Shown: positions 32,999 through 41,997 of the stretch, piece by piece
How positions within the stretch are numbered: the stretch's first letter is position 1
Layout of the letters: every line of letters starts with the position of its first letter
Source of the DNA: Atopobium fossor DSM 15642
GTDB taxonomy: Bacteria; Actinomycetota; Coriobacteriia; Coriobacteriales; Atopobiaceae
DNA length: 64,000 bases
Assembly: GCF_000483125.1 (NCBI RefSeq)
Contig: NZ_KI519553.1
Location: 283,124-347,123, forward strand
Direction of reading: 5' to 3'
Program-made: the position numbers and the translations under genes
The notes under the pieces: model-generated
What the model saw: only the letters and a program-made list of their open reading frames with translations
Database searches by the model: none
Told to the model about the DNA's origin: nothing

Positions 32999-33958
32999 AT
33001 GAACACACAGCCCAACCTGTGGATTGTCATTCCTTGCTATAACGAGCAAGAGGTCCTGCCACTTACAGCGCCACTTTTTTTGAAAGAGCTTACACAGCTT
33101 ATTGGCACAGGTAAGATCTCTTCTGCTAGTAAAATTTGCTTTGTCAATGATGGATCTACTGATAAAACCTGGGAGATTATTACTGCTCTTGCACAGGAAT
33201 ATGAGCAGTATGAAGGTATTTCACTCTCCCGTAATCAAGGGCAACAACATGCACTTCTTGCTGGCTTGATGGAAGCTCGTAAGCACTGTGATGCGTGTAT
33301 TTCTGCGGACTGCGATGGCCAGGATGACATTCATACTATTTCTAGGATGGTTACTGAGTATTTGGCAGGTTATGACGTAGTGTATGGTGTTCATTCCAAA
33401 CGTGAGGCAGATACTGTTTTTAAACGTATGACAGCAGAGGGTTACTATAAGGTGCTTGCTGCGTTGGGTGCGGACATTGTACTTAATCATGCGGATTATC
33501 GTTTGCTGAGCGTTCGCGCACTGGATGGTCTTGCCGAGTTTAATGAAGTCAATTTGTTTTTGCGTGGACTAGTGCCATTGATTGGCTATAAGTCAACTAC
33601 GGTTACTTACGAGCGATCCAAACGCATGGCAGGGGAGGGCCACTATCCGCTTGCTAAGATGCTCATGCTTGCTTTTGATGGTATTACCAGTCTATCCACC
33701 AAGCCAATTCACTTCATTGTAGTATTGGGCATGGTGTTTAGTCTGATGGGACTCATAGGTAGTATTTGGGCAATCGTAAGCATGTGTATAGACTATGCAA
33801 TACCAGGGTGGGTAAGCATTATTTGTTTTATCTGTCTATTTGGTGGTTTACAACTTATGGCCCTTGGTGTTATTGGTGAGTATATTGGCAAGATTTATCT
33901 TGAGGTAAAAAGTCGTCCTCGTTTTATTATTTCTGAACGTACCTGGGATAATTTATAA
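32999..33958 (+). CDS. GtrB/DPM1-like family 2 glycosyltransferase
   Basis: The 319-residue membrane-anchored enzyme probably transfers a sugar to undecaprenyl phosphate. The GT2 N-terminus is LWIVIPCYNEQEVL. The metal-binding ISADCDGQDD and the conserved HADYRLLS follow, with two C-terminal transmembrane segments near residues 235-255 and 270-290. The start is uncertain: ATG 32999 puts the GT2 strand at residue 5, and ATG 32972 is possible. Neither has a strong ribosome binding site. A GtrA-family flippase-like gene lies at 39625, and the two families work together, but here they are not adjacent. Confidence 0.88.
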   Translation: MNTQPNLWIVIPCYNEQEVLPLTAPLFLKELTQLIGTGKISSASKICFVNDGSTDKTWEIITALAQEYEQYEGISLSRNQGQQHALLAGLMEARKHCDACISADCDGQDDIHTISRMVTEYLAGYDVVYGVHSKREADTVFKRMTAEGYYKVLAALGADIVLNHADYRLLSVRALDGLAEFNEVNLFLRGLVPLIGYKSTTVTYERSKRMAGEGHYPLAKMLMLAFDGITSLSTKPIHFIVVLGMVFSLMGLIGSIWAIVSMCIDYAIPGWVSIICFICLFGGLQLMALGVIGEYIGKIYLEVKSRPRFIISERTWDNL

Positions 33959-33989
33959 ATCAATACGTACTAAATCTATTGGCAGAATA

Positions 33990-34010
33990 GGCGGGATTGG
34001 GTATCCCGCC
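33990..34010. terminator. Hairpin between convergent GT2 and rlmKL genes
   Basis: Perfect arms GGCGGGAT and ATCCCGCC with a 5-base loop lie between the two convergent stops. T tracts are short on both strands, so termination strength is uncertain. Confidence 0.6.
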
Positions 34011-34013
34011 AGC

Positions 34014-36320
34014 TTATGCCTTCTTGTGATTACTGCGCCTACCACCATGATTGCTATGAGAATGTGAGTCCTTGGAGCTGGGAGTAGACCTTCTTACCAA
34101 ATAGCAGTGATGGATTTTGCTGTTGCGCTCAAAATCTTCTGGAATGGTTTTCTCGGTAATATCCTCTAACTTGACGCCAAATTTGGTAAGTGCCTCGACG
34201 TCGGGTTTAAAGTTACGCAGATTACAAGAAAAGACGCAAACGCCTGTCTTACTGAGCATACGAGAAAGTGAAATAAGAAGCTCCACATGGTCACGTTGAA
34301 CATCCCAACCACGTTTGCGCATACGCGATGAGTTGGAAAAAGTGGGAGGATCACAAAAGATAAGATCATAACGGTTGGTGCTGTGACGCTCACTATCAAT
34401 CCATTGAAGCACGTCCGCCTGTACGAACTTGTGGGTGTCTTCGGTAAAACCATTACGACGCATATTGCGCTGTGCCCAATCTAAATAGGTGCGAGACATG
34501 TCTACGGTGGTGGTATTGCGTGCGCCCCCATCTGCGACATAGCAGGTTGCGCTGCCGGTGTAAGCAAATAGGTTACAAAAATAGCCATGCTCAGGAACTT
34601 TTTTGGCAAGCTCGCGTAGCATGTTGCGCGTATCACGATGGTCTAAGAACAAGCCTGTATCGAGGTAGTCCTCAAAATTAACCTCAAAAGTTAAGCCATT
34701 TTCATCAATAAGGCGACCATGACGACGTTGATCATCCTTTTGCTCATTTTGGGCATACTGCGAGCCACCTTTAGAGTGCTTGCGGGTTTTGACGTACACA
34801 TGAGTTGGGTCAATGTTACAAATCAATGGAGTAAGCGTAAGCATGTCCAGTAGACGTTCATGTGCACGTGTGGAATCAACGGTTTTGGGAGCTGCATACT
34901 CCGCAACAACTGCCCAACGCTCAGGGGCTTGCAGTACACCACCACGATGGCGAGGAAGACCCTCATATAAATCAATGGCAGCAGCATAGTCTGGTAAATC
35001 TGCATCATACACACGATAGCAGCTTACAAACTCGCGCTTCGCCCATTTTTTGCGAAGCTTGTACATTTTGGTAAGGCGGGCAGAAAATTGGCTCGAACCC
35101 TCCATAAGCACAGCTACCTGCTTATTATCACCATAGGTGACGAGGGGTAGGTTGTGTGTATGCTGGTGTAAATCATAGCTGCGAATGGATGCCTTGTCCT
35201 GACCCAGCAAAATATCAATATGCTCTGTAGCGTCCATAGCAAGTGCATCGTCCAGTGTTTGAGTGCTGTCCACAGCGCTCAATGACACATCTTGGGGAAG
35301 CGCTGCAGCAATACCACGAGCAACACTGAGCGCGCGAGCTTCTATGGGTAGCTCTTCTGCAGAGAAGAAACTTAAGTCACAAACGCAAACAGCAGAGTTA
35401 TTTAATTTGCTGGCGGTTTGTACTACGGCAGAAGTACTAACTAGCTGAGGTTCATAAAAAATGCCTGCAACACGTACAGTTTGGCGGGTAGCAGATTCCC
35501 AGCCGCGGCGATCATCTGTACCAATGAGTGTCAGTGAAGTATTTGCAGCTTTTTTTGCACGTTCATCTGCTTCTGTTAGTAGTTTTGTCCATGTGTTGGA
35601 ATCGTGGCCCAACCATCCCTCAAAGCCCCATTTACTACGTAATAATCCAGGAGCGCGATCAAGGGCTTGAGCTGCGGCTTCCGCAAGAATGGTGCCTGCT
35701 CCGGTGTATACGCTAAGCAAAGTTGGGTTATCGTGACGACAAGCGCGAAACCAGCCGGCTTGCGCCAGTAGCGCAGCAGCGTAGTCTGGGCGTAGAGGTG
35801 CAATGGGTTGACGTGCAGATTTACCCATTTCATAGCCACGGCGAAAGAGAGGGTTTCCAGAAAGGTCAATACCAACCATGGCGGTTGTATTACGCAAGCG
35901 CAGTGTAATACGTAAGTCTGGATTGGTGGGATCGGTGGTAAGGCGAATTGCTTTTTTTGCCAGCATACGGTCAGAAATAGCATCCTTGGTGCGCAGAGCA
36001 ATAAATTGTGTATTGCGCAACTCTTCATTCATGCCGTGAGCATTAACAGCAATAGTGGCGGTAGTAGGAATATGCTCTTCCCAAGGTAGCGTACTAATGC
36101 CTTCATAGAGTTGGTTTGTATCGGCAGCGTCTATACGTGCCAAAATAAGCGTAATGCGAGAAGCCAAACGTGACCATAAGCACACACGATATGCATTGGA
36201 TAATGTGCCTCCAAAGCTCACCTGTCCCATAAGAGGACGTACTTGCTCGCAGCCTAAAGATGTGAGTTCTTGTGCCAGAAGCTGTTCAAAGCCCTTGGGA
36301 CATGTTGCAATAAATTCCAT
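34014..36320 (-). CDS. rlmL: Bifunctional 23S rRNA methyltransferase RlmKL
   Basis: The 768-residue fusion corresponds to RlmL (m2G2445) plus RlmK (m7G2069) of 23S rRNA. The start FIATCPKGFEQLLAQEL is typical of the THUMP-containing RlmL half. SGNPLFRRGYEMGKSARQPIAPLRPDYAAALLAQAG marks the entry to its Rossmann domain. The RlmK half begins near residue 480 and contains YLDTGLFLDHRDTRNML, FCNLFAYTGSATCYVA and CDPPTFSNSSRM (DPPxF, the catalytic loop). A basic tail (SNHGGRRSNHKKA) follows. It is convergent with the GT2 gene and divergent from pgm. Full length compared with the E. coli protein supports an intact enzyme. Confidence 0.95.
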   Translation of the reverse strand: MEFIATCPKGFEQLLAQELTSLGCEQVRPLMGQVSFGGTLSNAYRVCLWSRLASRITLILARIDAADTNQLYEGISTLPWEEHIPTTATIAVNAHGMNEELRNTQFIALRTKDAISDRMLAKKAIRLTTDPTNPDLRITLRLRNTTAMVGIDLSGNPLFRRGYEMGKSARQPIAPLRPDYAAALLAQAGWFRACRHDNPTLLSVYTGAGTILAEAAAQALDRAPGLLRSKWGFEGWLGHDSNTWTKLLTEADERAKKAANTSLTLIGTDDRRGWESATRQTVRVAGIFYEPQLVSTSAVVQTASKLNNSAVCVCDLSFFSAEELPIEARALSVARGIAAALPQDVSLSAVDSTQTLDDALAMDATEHIDILLGQDKASIRSYDLHQHTHNLPLVTYGDNKQVAVLMEGSSQFSARLTKMYKLRKKWAKREFVSCYRVYDADLPDYAAAIDLYEGLPRHRGGVLQAPERWAVVAEYAAPKTVDSTRAHERLLDMLTLTPLICNIDPTHVYVKTRKHSKGGSQYAQNEQKDDQRRHGRLIDENGLTFEVNFEDYLDTGLFLDHRDTRNMLRELAKKVPEHGYFCNLFAYTGSATCYVADGGARNTTTVDMSRTYLDWAQRNMRRNGFTEDTHKFVQADVLQWIDSERHSTNRYDLIFCDPPTFSNSSRMRKRGWDVQRDHVELLISLSRMLSKTGVCVFSCNLRNFKPDVEALTKFGVKLEDITEKTIPEDFERNSKIHHCYLVRRSTPSSKDSHSHSNHGGRRSNHKKA

Positions 36321-36375
36321 CGGGACACCCTTCGCCCGTCGCCTAAATGATGGTTAAAGTGTATCCGAAGCGGAG

Positions 36376-36393
36376 GTAAATCTGAGTATTTAC
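36376..36393. repeat. Inverted repeat between rlmKL and the phosphoglucomutase gene
   Basis: Arms GTAAAT and ATTTAC are separated by 6 bases. They are extended outward by a GCGG/CCGC pairing with small bulges (36369-36403). It could be an operator for either divergent gene; no T tract is present. Confidence 0.4.
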
Positions 36394-36438
36394 ATCTGCC
36401 GCTGACAAGTACGATGCATACGGCTAACATTTATTAAA

Positions 36439-36444
36439 TATAAT
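36439..36444 (+). promoter_or_regulatory. -10 box for the phosphoglucomutase gene
   Basis: TATAAT lies 66 bases upstream of the ATG. A short GGCGC-GCT-GCGCC hairpin (36458-36470) lies between it and the start, within the leader. No clear -35 is seen. Confidence 0.4.
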
Positions 36445-36509
36445 ACAGGTACGTAACGGCGCGCTGCGCCCTTGTTTAGCGTCTATCCCCACAGTAAGGA
36501 GACGTTCTC

Positions 36510-38231
36510 ATGGATCAGAGCATCAAGAACACGGTGAATCAATGGTTAGATAACCTCACCGAAAAAGATTTAATCGACGAGCTCAAGACATTGATTGCTG
36601 CCGATACGGATGAGTTGTATGACGCATTTTATCGTGGTCTGGAATTTGGTACTGCTGGTCTTCGTGGCACCATTGGTGTAGGTACTAACCGCATGAATGT
36701 GCACGTAGTTGCTCAGGCAACTCAAGGTGTGGCGGATTATTTACATGCTCACTACACCAATCCTAGCGTTGCTTTGGCACGCGATTCTCGCAATAAGGGT
36801 GAAGAGTTTCAGCGCGTAGCAGCCGGCGTTTTGGCTGCTAATGGTATCCACGTATATGTGTATCCTCGCATTGAACCTGTTCCTACGCTGTCTTTTGCGG
36901 TGCGTCGTCTGGGCGCGAGTGCGGGCATTGTGCTTACTGCAAGCCACAATCCTGCAAAGTACAATGGCTACAAGGTGTATAACGAGAATGGCGGTCAAAT
37001 TGCCAATGAGGCTGCGGATGAGATTAGTGCAGCCATTGCTCACACACCCATGTTTGGTGCTGTAAAATGCATGAATTTTGATGAGGCATTGCAGCAGGGG
37101 TTAATTGAATGGACACCCGAGTATGTACTCGATGATTTTATCGCTGCTATTAAAAAAGTTTCTGTCCCCGGCTTTAAGGCATCCGATGGTTACAAGGTGG
37201 TATACACTCCGCTTAACGGTACGGGCATGGAGTGTGTAAGTCGCATTCTGTCCGAGATTGGCGTGAGTGATGTAACAGTTGTACCTGAGCAATCCGAGCC
37301 CAATGGTGATTTTCCCACTTGTCCCTATCCTAACCCCGAGTTTCGTGAGGCACTTGATTTAGGTCTCAAACTTGCAGATGAGGTCAAGCCTAATTTATTG
37401 GTAGCAACTGATCCAGATGCGGACCGCATGGGCACCGCTATTCCGCATGCCGGAGAGTACAAATTGCTGTCTGGTAACGAGATGGGCGTGCTCCTCATGG
37501 ACTGGCTTGCTACCATGGCTCAACAAAACGGCGAGGATGTTTGTTCCAAGGTTGCTGTGTCCACTATTGTATCCAGCTCCATGTGTGATGCTTTAGCTGC
37601 CGATAAGGGCTTTGAACTGCGTCGTGTTCTTACGGGCTTCAAGTACATTGGAGACCAGATTGATCAACTTACAGCGGCAGGGGAGTCTCATCGCTTTTTG
37701 ATGGGCTTTGAGGAATCCTACGGCTACTTAGTTGGCACTCATGCACGTGATAAGGATGCCATTGTTGCAACTATGTTGTGTGTAGAGATGGCCTCTTACT
37801 ATGCTGCTCAGGGTATGGATTTGTATGAGGCTATGGAAGCTTTGTATCAGAAGTATGGATACTATCTTAATGGTACCGTTAATGCTAACTTCCCTGGTGC
37901 CGCAGGTGCTGCTCATATGGCAGAAATTATGGATAGTTTGCGTGCTAATCCTCCTGCAGAGATTGGTGGTTTTAAAGTTACTGCTATAACAGATTTTGCC
38001 ACCGGTCCTCAAATGCCTCGGATTTCTGGTCTGCAAAAGGAAGAGGCTCAAACCCTTCCTTCCTCTAACGTTATTGAGTTTGCGCTTGAAGGCAATAATA
38101 AGGTCATTTTCCGTCCTTCTGGCACCGAACCCAAGGTAAAGGCCTATCTGTTTTCTAAGGGCTCAACTCGTGCAGAGTCCGAAGCTGTTCATGCAGCCTT
38201 GCAGGAGGCTTCCGAAAAGCTCTTGGCATAA
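36510..38231 (+). CDS. Phosphoglucomutase/phosphomannomutase (PgcA-type)
   Basis: The 573-residue alpha-D-phosphohexomutase interconverts hexose 1- and 6-phosphates. The N-terminal RGTIGVGTNRMN and catalytic phosphoserine loop TASHNPAKYNGYKVY (near residue 148) are present. The metal loop is ATDPDADRMG, the sugar loop is GFEESYGYL, and the phosphate-binding end is RPSGTEPKVKAY. Length and motifs match the long PgcA/PGM2-like forms. It feeds glucose-1-phosphate to the nucleotide-sugar and glycan pathways encoded elsewhere in this window. The start follows AAGGAGA. A strong terminator follows. Confidence 0.96.
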   Translation: MDQSIKNTVNQWLDNLTEKDLIDELKTLIAADTDELYDAFYRGLEFGTAGLRGTIGVGTNRMNVHVVAQATQGVADYLHAHYTNPSVALARDSRNKGEEFQRVAAGVLAANGIHVYVYPRIEPVPTLSFAVRRLGASAGIVLTASHNPAKYNGYKVYNENGGQIANEAADEISAAIAHTPMFGAVKCMNFDEALQQGLIEWTPEYVLDDFIAAIKKVSVPGFKASDGYKVVYTPLNGTGMECVSRILSEIGVSDVTVVPEQSEPNGDFPTCPYPNPEFREALDLGLKLADEVKPNLLVATDPDADRMGTAIPHAGEYKLLSGNEMGVLLMDWLATMAQQNGEDVCSKVAVSTIVSSSMCDALAADKGFELRRVLTGFKYIGDQIDQLTAAGESHRFLMGFEESYGYLVGTHARDKDAIVATMLCVEMASYYAAQGMDLYEAMEALYQKYGYYLNGTVNANFPGAAGAAHMAEIMDSLRANPPAEIGGFKVTAITDFATGPQMPRISGLQKEEAQTLPSSNVIEFALEGNNKVIFRPSGTEPKVKAYLFSKGSTRAESEAVHAALQEASEKLLA

Positions 38232-38250
38232 GGTACTTAACATAGAATAA

Positions 38251-38290
38251 AAAATATTCCGTTCTCAACTGAGAGCGGAATATTTTGTTT
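38251..38290. terminator. Terminator after the phosphoglucomutase gene
   Basis: A 16-bp stem (AAAATATTCCG/CGGAATATTTT, one wobble, TCTC/GAGA) closes a 4-base loop. It has A and T tracts on both sides, so it can act in both directions between the convergent genes. Confidence 0.9.
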
Positions 38291-38356
38291 TGAGCATAAA
38301 GGTTGGTAAACAACTACAAAGTTACTAGGTGACCTACTGAGTAGAAAGCATTGCTT

Positions 38357-39484
38357 TTACTGTTTCTTCTCGGCAGAAGAGTTGGAATTTGAGTCGTTCG
38401 ACTCCTTAGATTCATTGGAGTTATCCTGAGAACTTTCTTCTGTGGGGTGCATAACCATAATTTTGTTGGACGTGTATCCCAAAATGGTTTGTACAGCCCA
38501 AGGACGGCTGCTCACAATACTGCTTATGGGGTCATAGACATTGAGCGTACCATCTGCATTAAGACCTGCTAAAACTACATAGTGTTGATAGTTGGTAAAG
38601 GTTTTGTCGTTCACCAAGACAATAATGGGGTGGTTGTTCTTAAGCGAAGCAGTGATTTCTTCTATGGAAGCATCAACGGATTCTGCAGTAAGACCCAAAT
38701 CCTTAGCCTTATCGCTAAAGAACGTAAGATCAGTAAACGCGTCACCCGTGGCGTAGTTGTTATCTGTTGCCAGCTTAGCAATGGTGGCAGGTGTCTGATC
38801 ATTTTTGCCCGTCAAAGACATGTATGTCATGGCAAGAGCGGTGGGACCAGATCCTGTTACGCCTAGAGGGCCATTTGCATAGTCTACAAATCCCCAGCGT
38901 GTATCATATGCGTAGAGCAGAGGAACAGTATCTTTGGTAACGGCATCGGAATAGGTTTGAGCTTCTTTGGCTGCAGTGGGAACCTTTGCGACAAAATCTA
39001 CCGCTGCTGGATCTTCCAGCGCAAGCTCAATGATGCGTTCATTAGAGTATTTATCGGCGCTCTTGGCAATGGATTTCCAGCTTTCTCCTATAGAAAGCTT
39101 TCCTTCCAAGCCCTTGTTGAGTTCTTCAGAAATACCCGCAGCAATGCCATTTTCATTTTGTGTGGCTTCTACAGTTGGAGCATTTTTGGTGGTGCAGCTG
39201 CGCACACAACTCGAAATTCCCACAATAAGCATAATCAAAACAATGATGCCAGCACCTAAGATAGCAAGTACTCGTGGGTTGTAACTACCAAAAATACTGC
39301 GTCTATTTAAATCAATCTTCTGTCCGCGCAGTGAGTATTCTTGTGGATTACCATTGCGTGGAGTGCGTCCCGTGCCAGAAGAAACACCAGATGATTGCCT
39401 ACGTTGACGCTCTGACGTGTGTGCCTGACGAGCTCTGCGCTGAGACGCCGGCCTTGATGAGCGAGGTTGTTGTGAGTACGGCAT
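38357..39484 (-). CDS. Membrane-anchored C39-like papain-fold protein with Cys-to-Ser change
   Basis: The 375-residue protein has a basic Arg/Ser-rich N-terminus of about 75 residues. One transmembrane helix lies near 80-100, followed by an extracellular C39_2-type domain at about 195-345. It carries YDTRWGFVDYANGPLG, then TGSGPTALAM where active relatives have a GCGPT motif, so the nucleophile Cys is replaced by Ser at about residue 211 (codon TCT). The His region QHYVVLAG and VYDPISS remain. It may therefore be a binding protein, pseudoenzyme or serine-nucleophile variant. A Ser/Asn/Glu-rich tail follows. The ATG at 39484 has AAGGAG 5 bases upstream; a TTG 7 codons earlier is rejected. Confidence 0.85.
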   Translation of the reverse strand: MPYSQQPRSSRPASQRRARQAHTSERQRRQSSGVSSGTGRTPRNGNPQEYSLRGQKIDLNRRSIFGSYNPRVLAILGAGIIVLIMLIVGISSCVRSCTTKNAPTVEATQNENGIAAGISEELNKGLEGKLSIGESWKSIAKSADKYSNERIIELALEDPAAVDFVAKVPTAAKEAQTYSDAVTKDTVPLLYAYDTRWGFVDYANGPLGVTGSGPTALAMTYMSLTGKNDQTPATIAKLATDNNYATGDAFTDLTFFSDKAKDLGLTAESVDASIEEITASLKNNHPIIVLVNDKTFTNYQHYVVLAGLNADGTLNVYDPISSIVSSRPWAVQTILGYTSNKIMVMHPTEESSQDNSNESKESNDSNSNSSAEKKQ

Positions 39485-39624
39485 ATAGCTCCTTCGTTTA
39501 ACCAACCAGGCTGCATGCAGGTTTACATGCTTTATTGATACTGCTTAATATAGCGCGGATTACCAATAAGCGCACGTGTATTATGCTATTGATGCGCTAT
39601 AAAACGATGGAAGGTATTTCCGCA

Positions 39625-40071
39625 ATGAATAAGTTGTTGGCACAAATTGTAAAGTTTGGCATTGTGGGTGTTGTGGCCACCTTTGTAGATTTTGGCATTA
39701 TGATTGCCTTGCATGAGTGGTTGGGTATAAATCCCATTTTTGCGTCGGCCATTTCTTTTACGTTTGCTGCTATTTTTAACTATCTTGCTTCCATGCGTTA
39801 CGTGTTTATTCATCGAGAAGACCTGTCAAAAACGCGCGAGTTTATCATTTTCTTTGTGTTATCTGTTGTTGGCCTGATTCTTAACTCACTTATTATGTGG
39901 GCTGGTGAGTTTGTCTTTACTGCTGTGGGTGTCAACTATGCCAATGGTCCCTACTATGTAGGTGTAAAGGTGGTTGCAACTGGTCTTGTTATGGTATGGA
40001 ATTTTGTATCTCGTAAAATTTGGCTTGATGCTAGTTCCTCAAACGAGGCTGGCGCCCCTGTAGTTCAATAA
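39625..40071 (+). CDS. GtrA-family membrane protein
   Basis: The 148-residue protein has four predicted transmembrane helices. The GtrA signature FGIVGVVATFVDFGIMIALH is followed by the SAISFTFAAIFNYLASMRYVF motif. The C-terminal FVSRKIWLD is typical. GtrA proteins are thought to flip undecaprenyl-phosphate-sugar across the membrane. The GtrB-like transferase gene at 32999 is a possible partner. ATG 39625 with GGAAGG upstream is the best start; earlier in-frame ATGs extend outside the family. It is followed 19 bases later by a membrane protein with Wzz-like topology. Confidence 0.92.
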   Translation: MNKLLAQIVKFGIVGVVATFVDFGIMIALHEWLGINPIFASAISFTFAAIFNYLASMRYVFIHREDLSKTREFIIFFVLSVVGLILNSLIMWAGEFVFTAVGVNYANGPYYVGVKVVATGLVMVWNFVSRKIWLDASSSNEAGAPVVQ

Positions 40072-40090
40072 ACAGTAAAAGTTTTGTATT

Positions 40091-40663
40091 ATGCAACTAC
40101 TTTCGTACATACAGCAAAAGATTCGCGCATGCATAGCGGGTGCACTAATAGGTGCACTCATAGGTAGTATCGCCTGTGTGTCTATTGGTGCTGTTCCTTT
40201 GCCATCCGGCAGTTCTTTTGAATTGTGTGTATATGAGGTACAAGCTGCTGTTCCATTTACCGTAAGTCCTCGTGAGGTAGCGAGGGATTTTACAACCTTG
40301 CGTGCACAAAAGCATTTTAAGCAAGCATGGATGGTACAAACTCCTGCATGGATGTACATGTATTCCAAGCACGATGGCTTGGTCTATACCCTTATTGGTG
40401 CAGACTCTATTCAGCAGCAAGAGCTTGCTCAAGAACAGCTCGCAGAGTATGCAACCCAGTTTTTTAGTAAAACCTATAGTCCAAGTGATGGCAGCTATAG
40501 GTTGGTGCAACAACACTCAGAACGTATAACTGCTGTAGATGCTGCAAGTATTTTGGCACCTATCTTTTGTGCGTGGGTAGTGACTTTTGCTCTTGCAGGT
40601 GCTGCTTTATGTGTTGCGGTTGCTCTGTATTTCTCACATCAAAAGGAGCAAAGCGTATGTTGA
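40091..40663 (+). CDS. Membrane protein with Wzz-like topology, function unknown
   Basis: The 190-residue protein has a transmembrane helix near residues 15-36 and another near 160-185. About 120 residues lie between them, probably extracytoplasmic. That is the layout of Wzz/capsule chain-length regulators, although the sequence is too divergent to assign. The stop overlaps the EpsG start (ATGTTGA), so it is coupled to the polymerase-like gene, which supports a polysaccharide role. It begins with an ATG 19 bases after gtrA with a poor ribosome binding site (AAAAG). Confidence 0.75.
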   Translation: MQLLSYIQQKIRACIAGALIGALIGSIACVSIGAVPLPSGSSFELCVYEVQAAVPFTVSPREVARDFTTLRAQKHFKQAWMVQTPAWMYMYSKHDGLVYTLIGADSIQQQELAQEQLAEYATQFFSKTYSPSDGSYRLVQQHSERITAVDAASILAPIFCAWVVTFALAGAALCVAVALYFSHQKEQSVC

Positions 40664-41817
40664 TATATGTTTATACTGCGCTTCTGAGCTGTGTCTTTGT
40701 TGTGAGTGCAAGCATGGGACAACGTACTAAGCAACAGCAGTGGGCTTTGTGGGTTCTAGCCTTTTTGATTATGTGGCTTCCTGCGGCTGTACGTCTCAAT
40801 ATTGGCGTGGACTACTCTCGTTTTCAGGGTTATTCCGAACTCTATACTATTTACGGATCTGGTAGCTCAATTGTGCAGGGAATGGATATTGGCTTTATTG
40901 TACTTATTCGTGTGCTGTGGATGGTAAGTAAGTCCTCGCAAGTATTGTTTGCGGTAACCTCTGCCTTTATTTATCTGCTAATTTTGCGTGCAGTTAAACG
41001 TCTTTCTATCCATCCTGCATTGAGCATTACCCTCTTTTTTGTAGCAGGGTTTTACTTTGAAACCTACAACATCATAAGACAATGGATGGCACTGGCTTGT
41101 GTATTTAATGCACTGGAATGGATTGTTCCACAGACAGGCATTCAAGTTATTCCCACTCATAAGCACCATGATGATAAGAAAACCAGTGAAGTAGAGAATA
41201 TCTACAGTGGCTTTACCTGTTTTATGCGCTATGCAGCATGGGTACTCTTGGGGGCATCATTTCATGTAAGTGCCCTTATATTCTTATTGCTTTGGCCTTT
41301 TTATTTTTTGAAGCTTAATTCCAAACGTTCGCTTGTTCTTTTGGCGGGACTGTTTGTTTTGGGATTTGTGGCCAAAAGTACAGGCAAGATTGTGCTTTCT
41401 GGTACGCGTTTTGGCCGCTATTTGTACGACGGTGCTTCGGTCTACGCTGCTGTATCTCCTCATTGGGACAGCATTATTGTTATGAGCATATGCCTCGCCT
41501 TTATGGTGTGGCAATTACGAGACAAGCGTGAGCTTGATCGTTGGGGTAATACAATGCTGCTTTTAGCTGTGCTGGGTTGTGCCTCGGCTCTAGCTGGATT
41601 GTATATGCCATTTATTTTTGATCGCATTGCTCGTTATTTTGCACCCTTTATCCTGCTCGAATTGCCTTTTGCTGTCATGCAAGAAGAGACAGAGTATAAA
41701 CGTTATGCATATATTCTTGCAATTATGGCATGTTGGCTTCTGGCAACATTCATTCGAGTATACTTTGGCGGGCAATTTGGTGTTTTGCCATTTCAAAGTA
41801 TATTTTTCAACGCTTAA
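40657..41817 (+). CDS. EpsG-family polysaccharide polymerase-like membrane protein
   Basis: The 386-residue protein has about ten transmembrane helices. The N-terminal block RLNIGVDYSRFQGYSELY matches the EpsG signature (G-x-D-Y). QMA-type segments YFETYNIIRQWMALACVF and ASFHVSALIFLLL follow, both typical of the family. EpsG proteins act in exopolysaccharide polymerisation or export. The ATG at 40657 has AAAGGAG upstream and overlaps the preceding gene's stop. The longer upstream frame from 40567 reads as noise. No terminator is seen before argR, but an intergenic gap of 180 bases follows. Confidence 0.9.
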   Translation: MLIYVYTALLSCVFVVSASMGQRTKQQQWALWVLAFLIMWLPAAVRLNIGVDYSRFQGYSELYTIYGSGSSIVQGMDIGFIVLIRVLWMVSKSSQVLFAVTSAFIYLLILRAVKRLSIHPALSITLFFVAGFYFETYNIIRQWMALACVFNALEWIVPQTGIQVIPTHKHHDDKKTSEVENIYSGFTCFMRYAAWVLLGASFHVSALIFLLLWPFYFLKLNSKRSLVLLAGLFVLGFVAKSTGKIVLSGTRFGRYLYDGASVYAAVSPHWDSIIVMSICLAFMVWQLRDKRELDRWGNTMLLLAVLGCASALAGLYMPFIFDRIARYFAPFILLELPFAVMQEETEYKRYAYILAIMACWLLATFIRVYFGGQFGVLPFQSIFFNA

Positions 41818-41937
41818 TGCAATAAAAATAGAATTTATGTCAATTCAGGGTATAAATTAGACACTTTCATAGAATTTTTTATTGCATCTGCATACATTTT
41901 TGATAGTGTTTTATGCGTTAAAAAGATAAATGACTAC

Positions 41938-41979
41938 GAAACAGTAATCAATTTGGAATATCCAATATTTAACTGTTTC
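41938..41979 (+). promoter_or_regulatory. Extended dyad in the argR leader
   Basis: Outer arms GAAACAGT (41938-41945) and ACTGTTTC (41972-41979) are perfect. They enclose an inner TTGGA/TCCAA dyad (41953-41965). The element ends 3 bases before the GAGGAG ribosome binding site of argR. It could be an autoregulatory operator (the core is AT-rich like an ARG box) or an RNA hairpin affecting translation. Confidence 0.5.
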
Positions 41980-41997
41980 AATGAGGAGTTGTTATAC

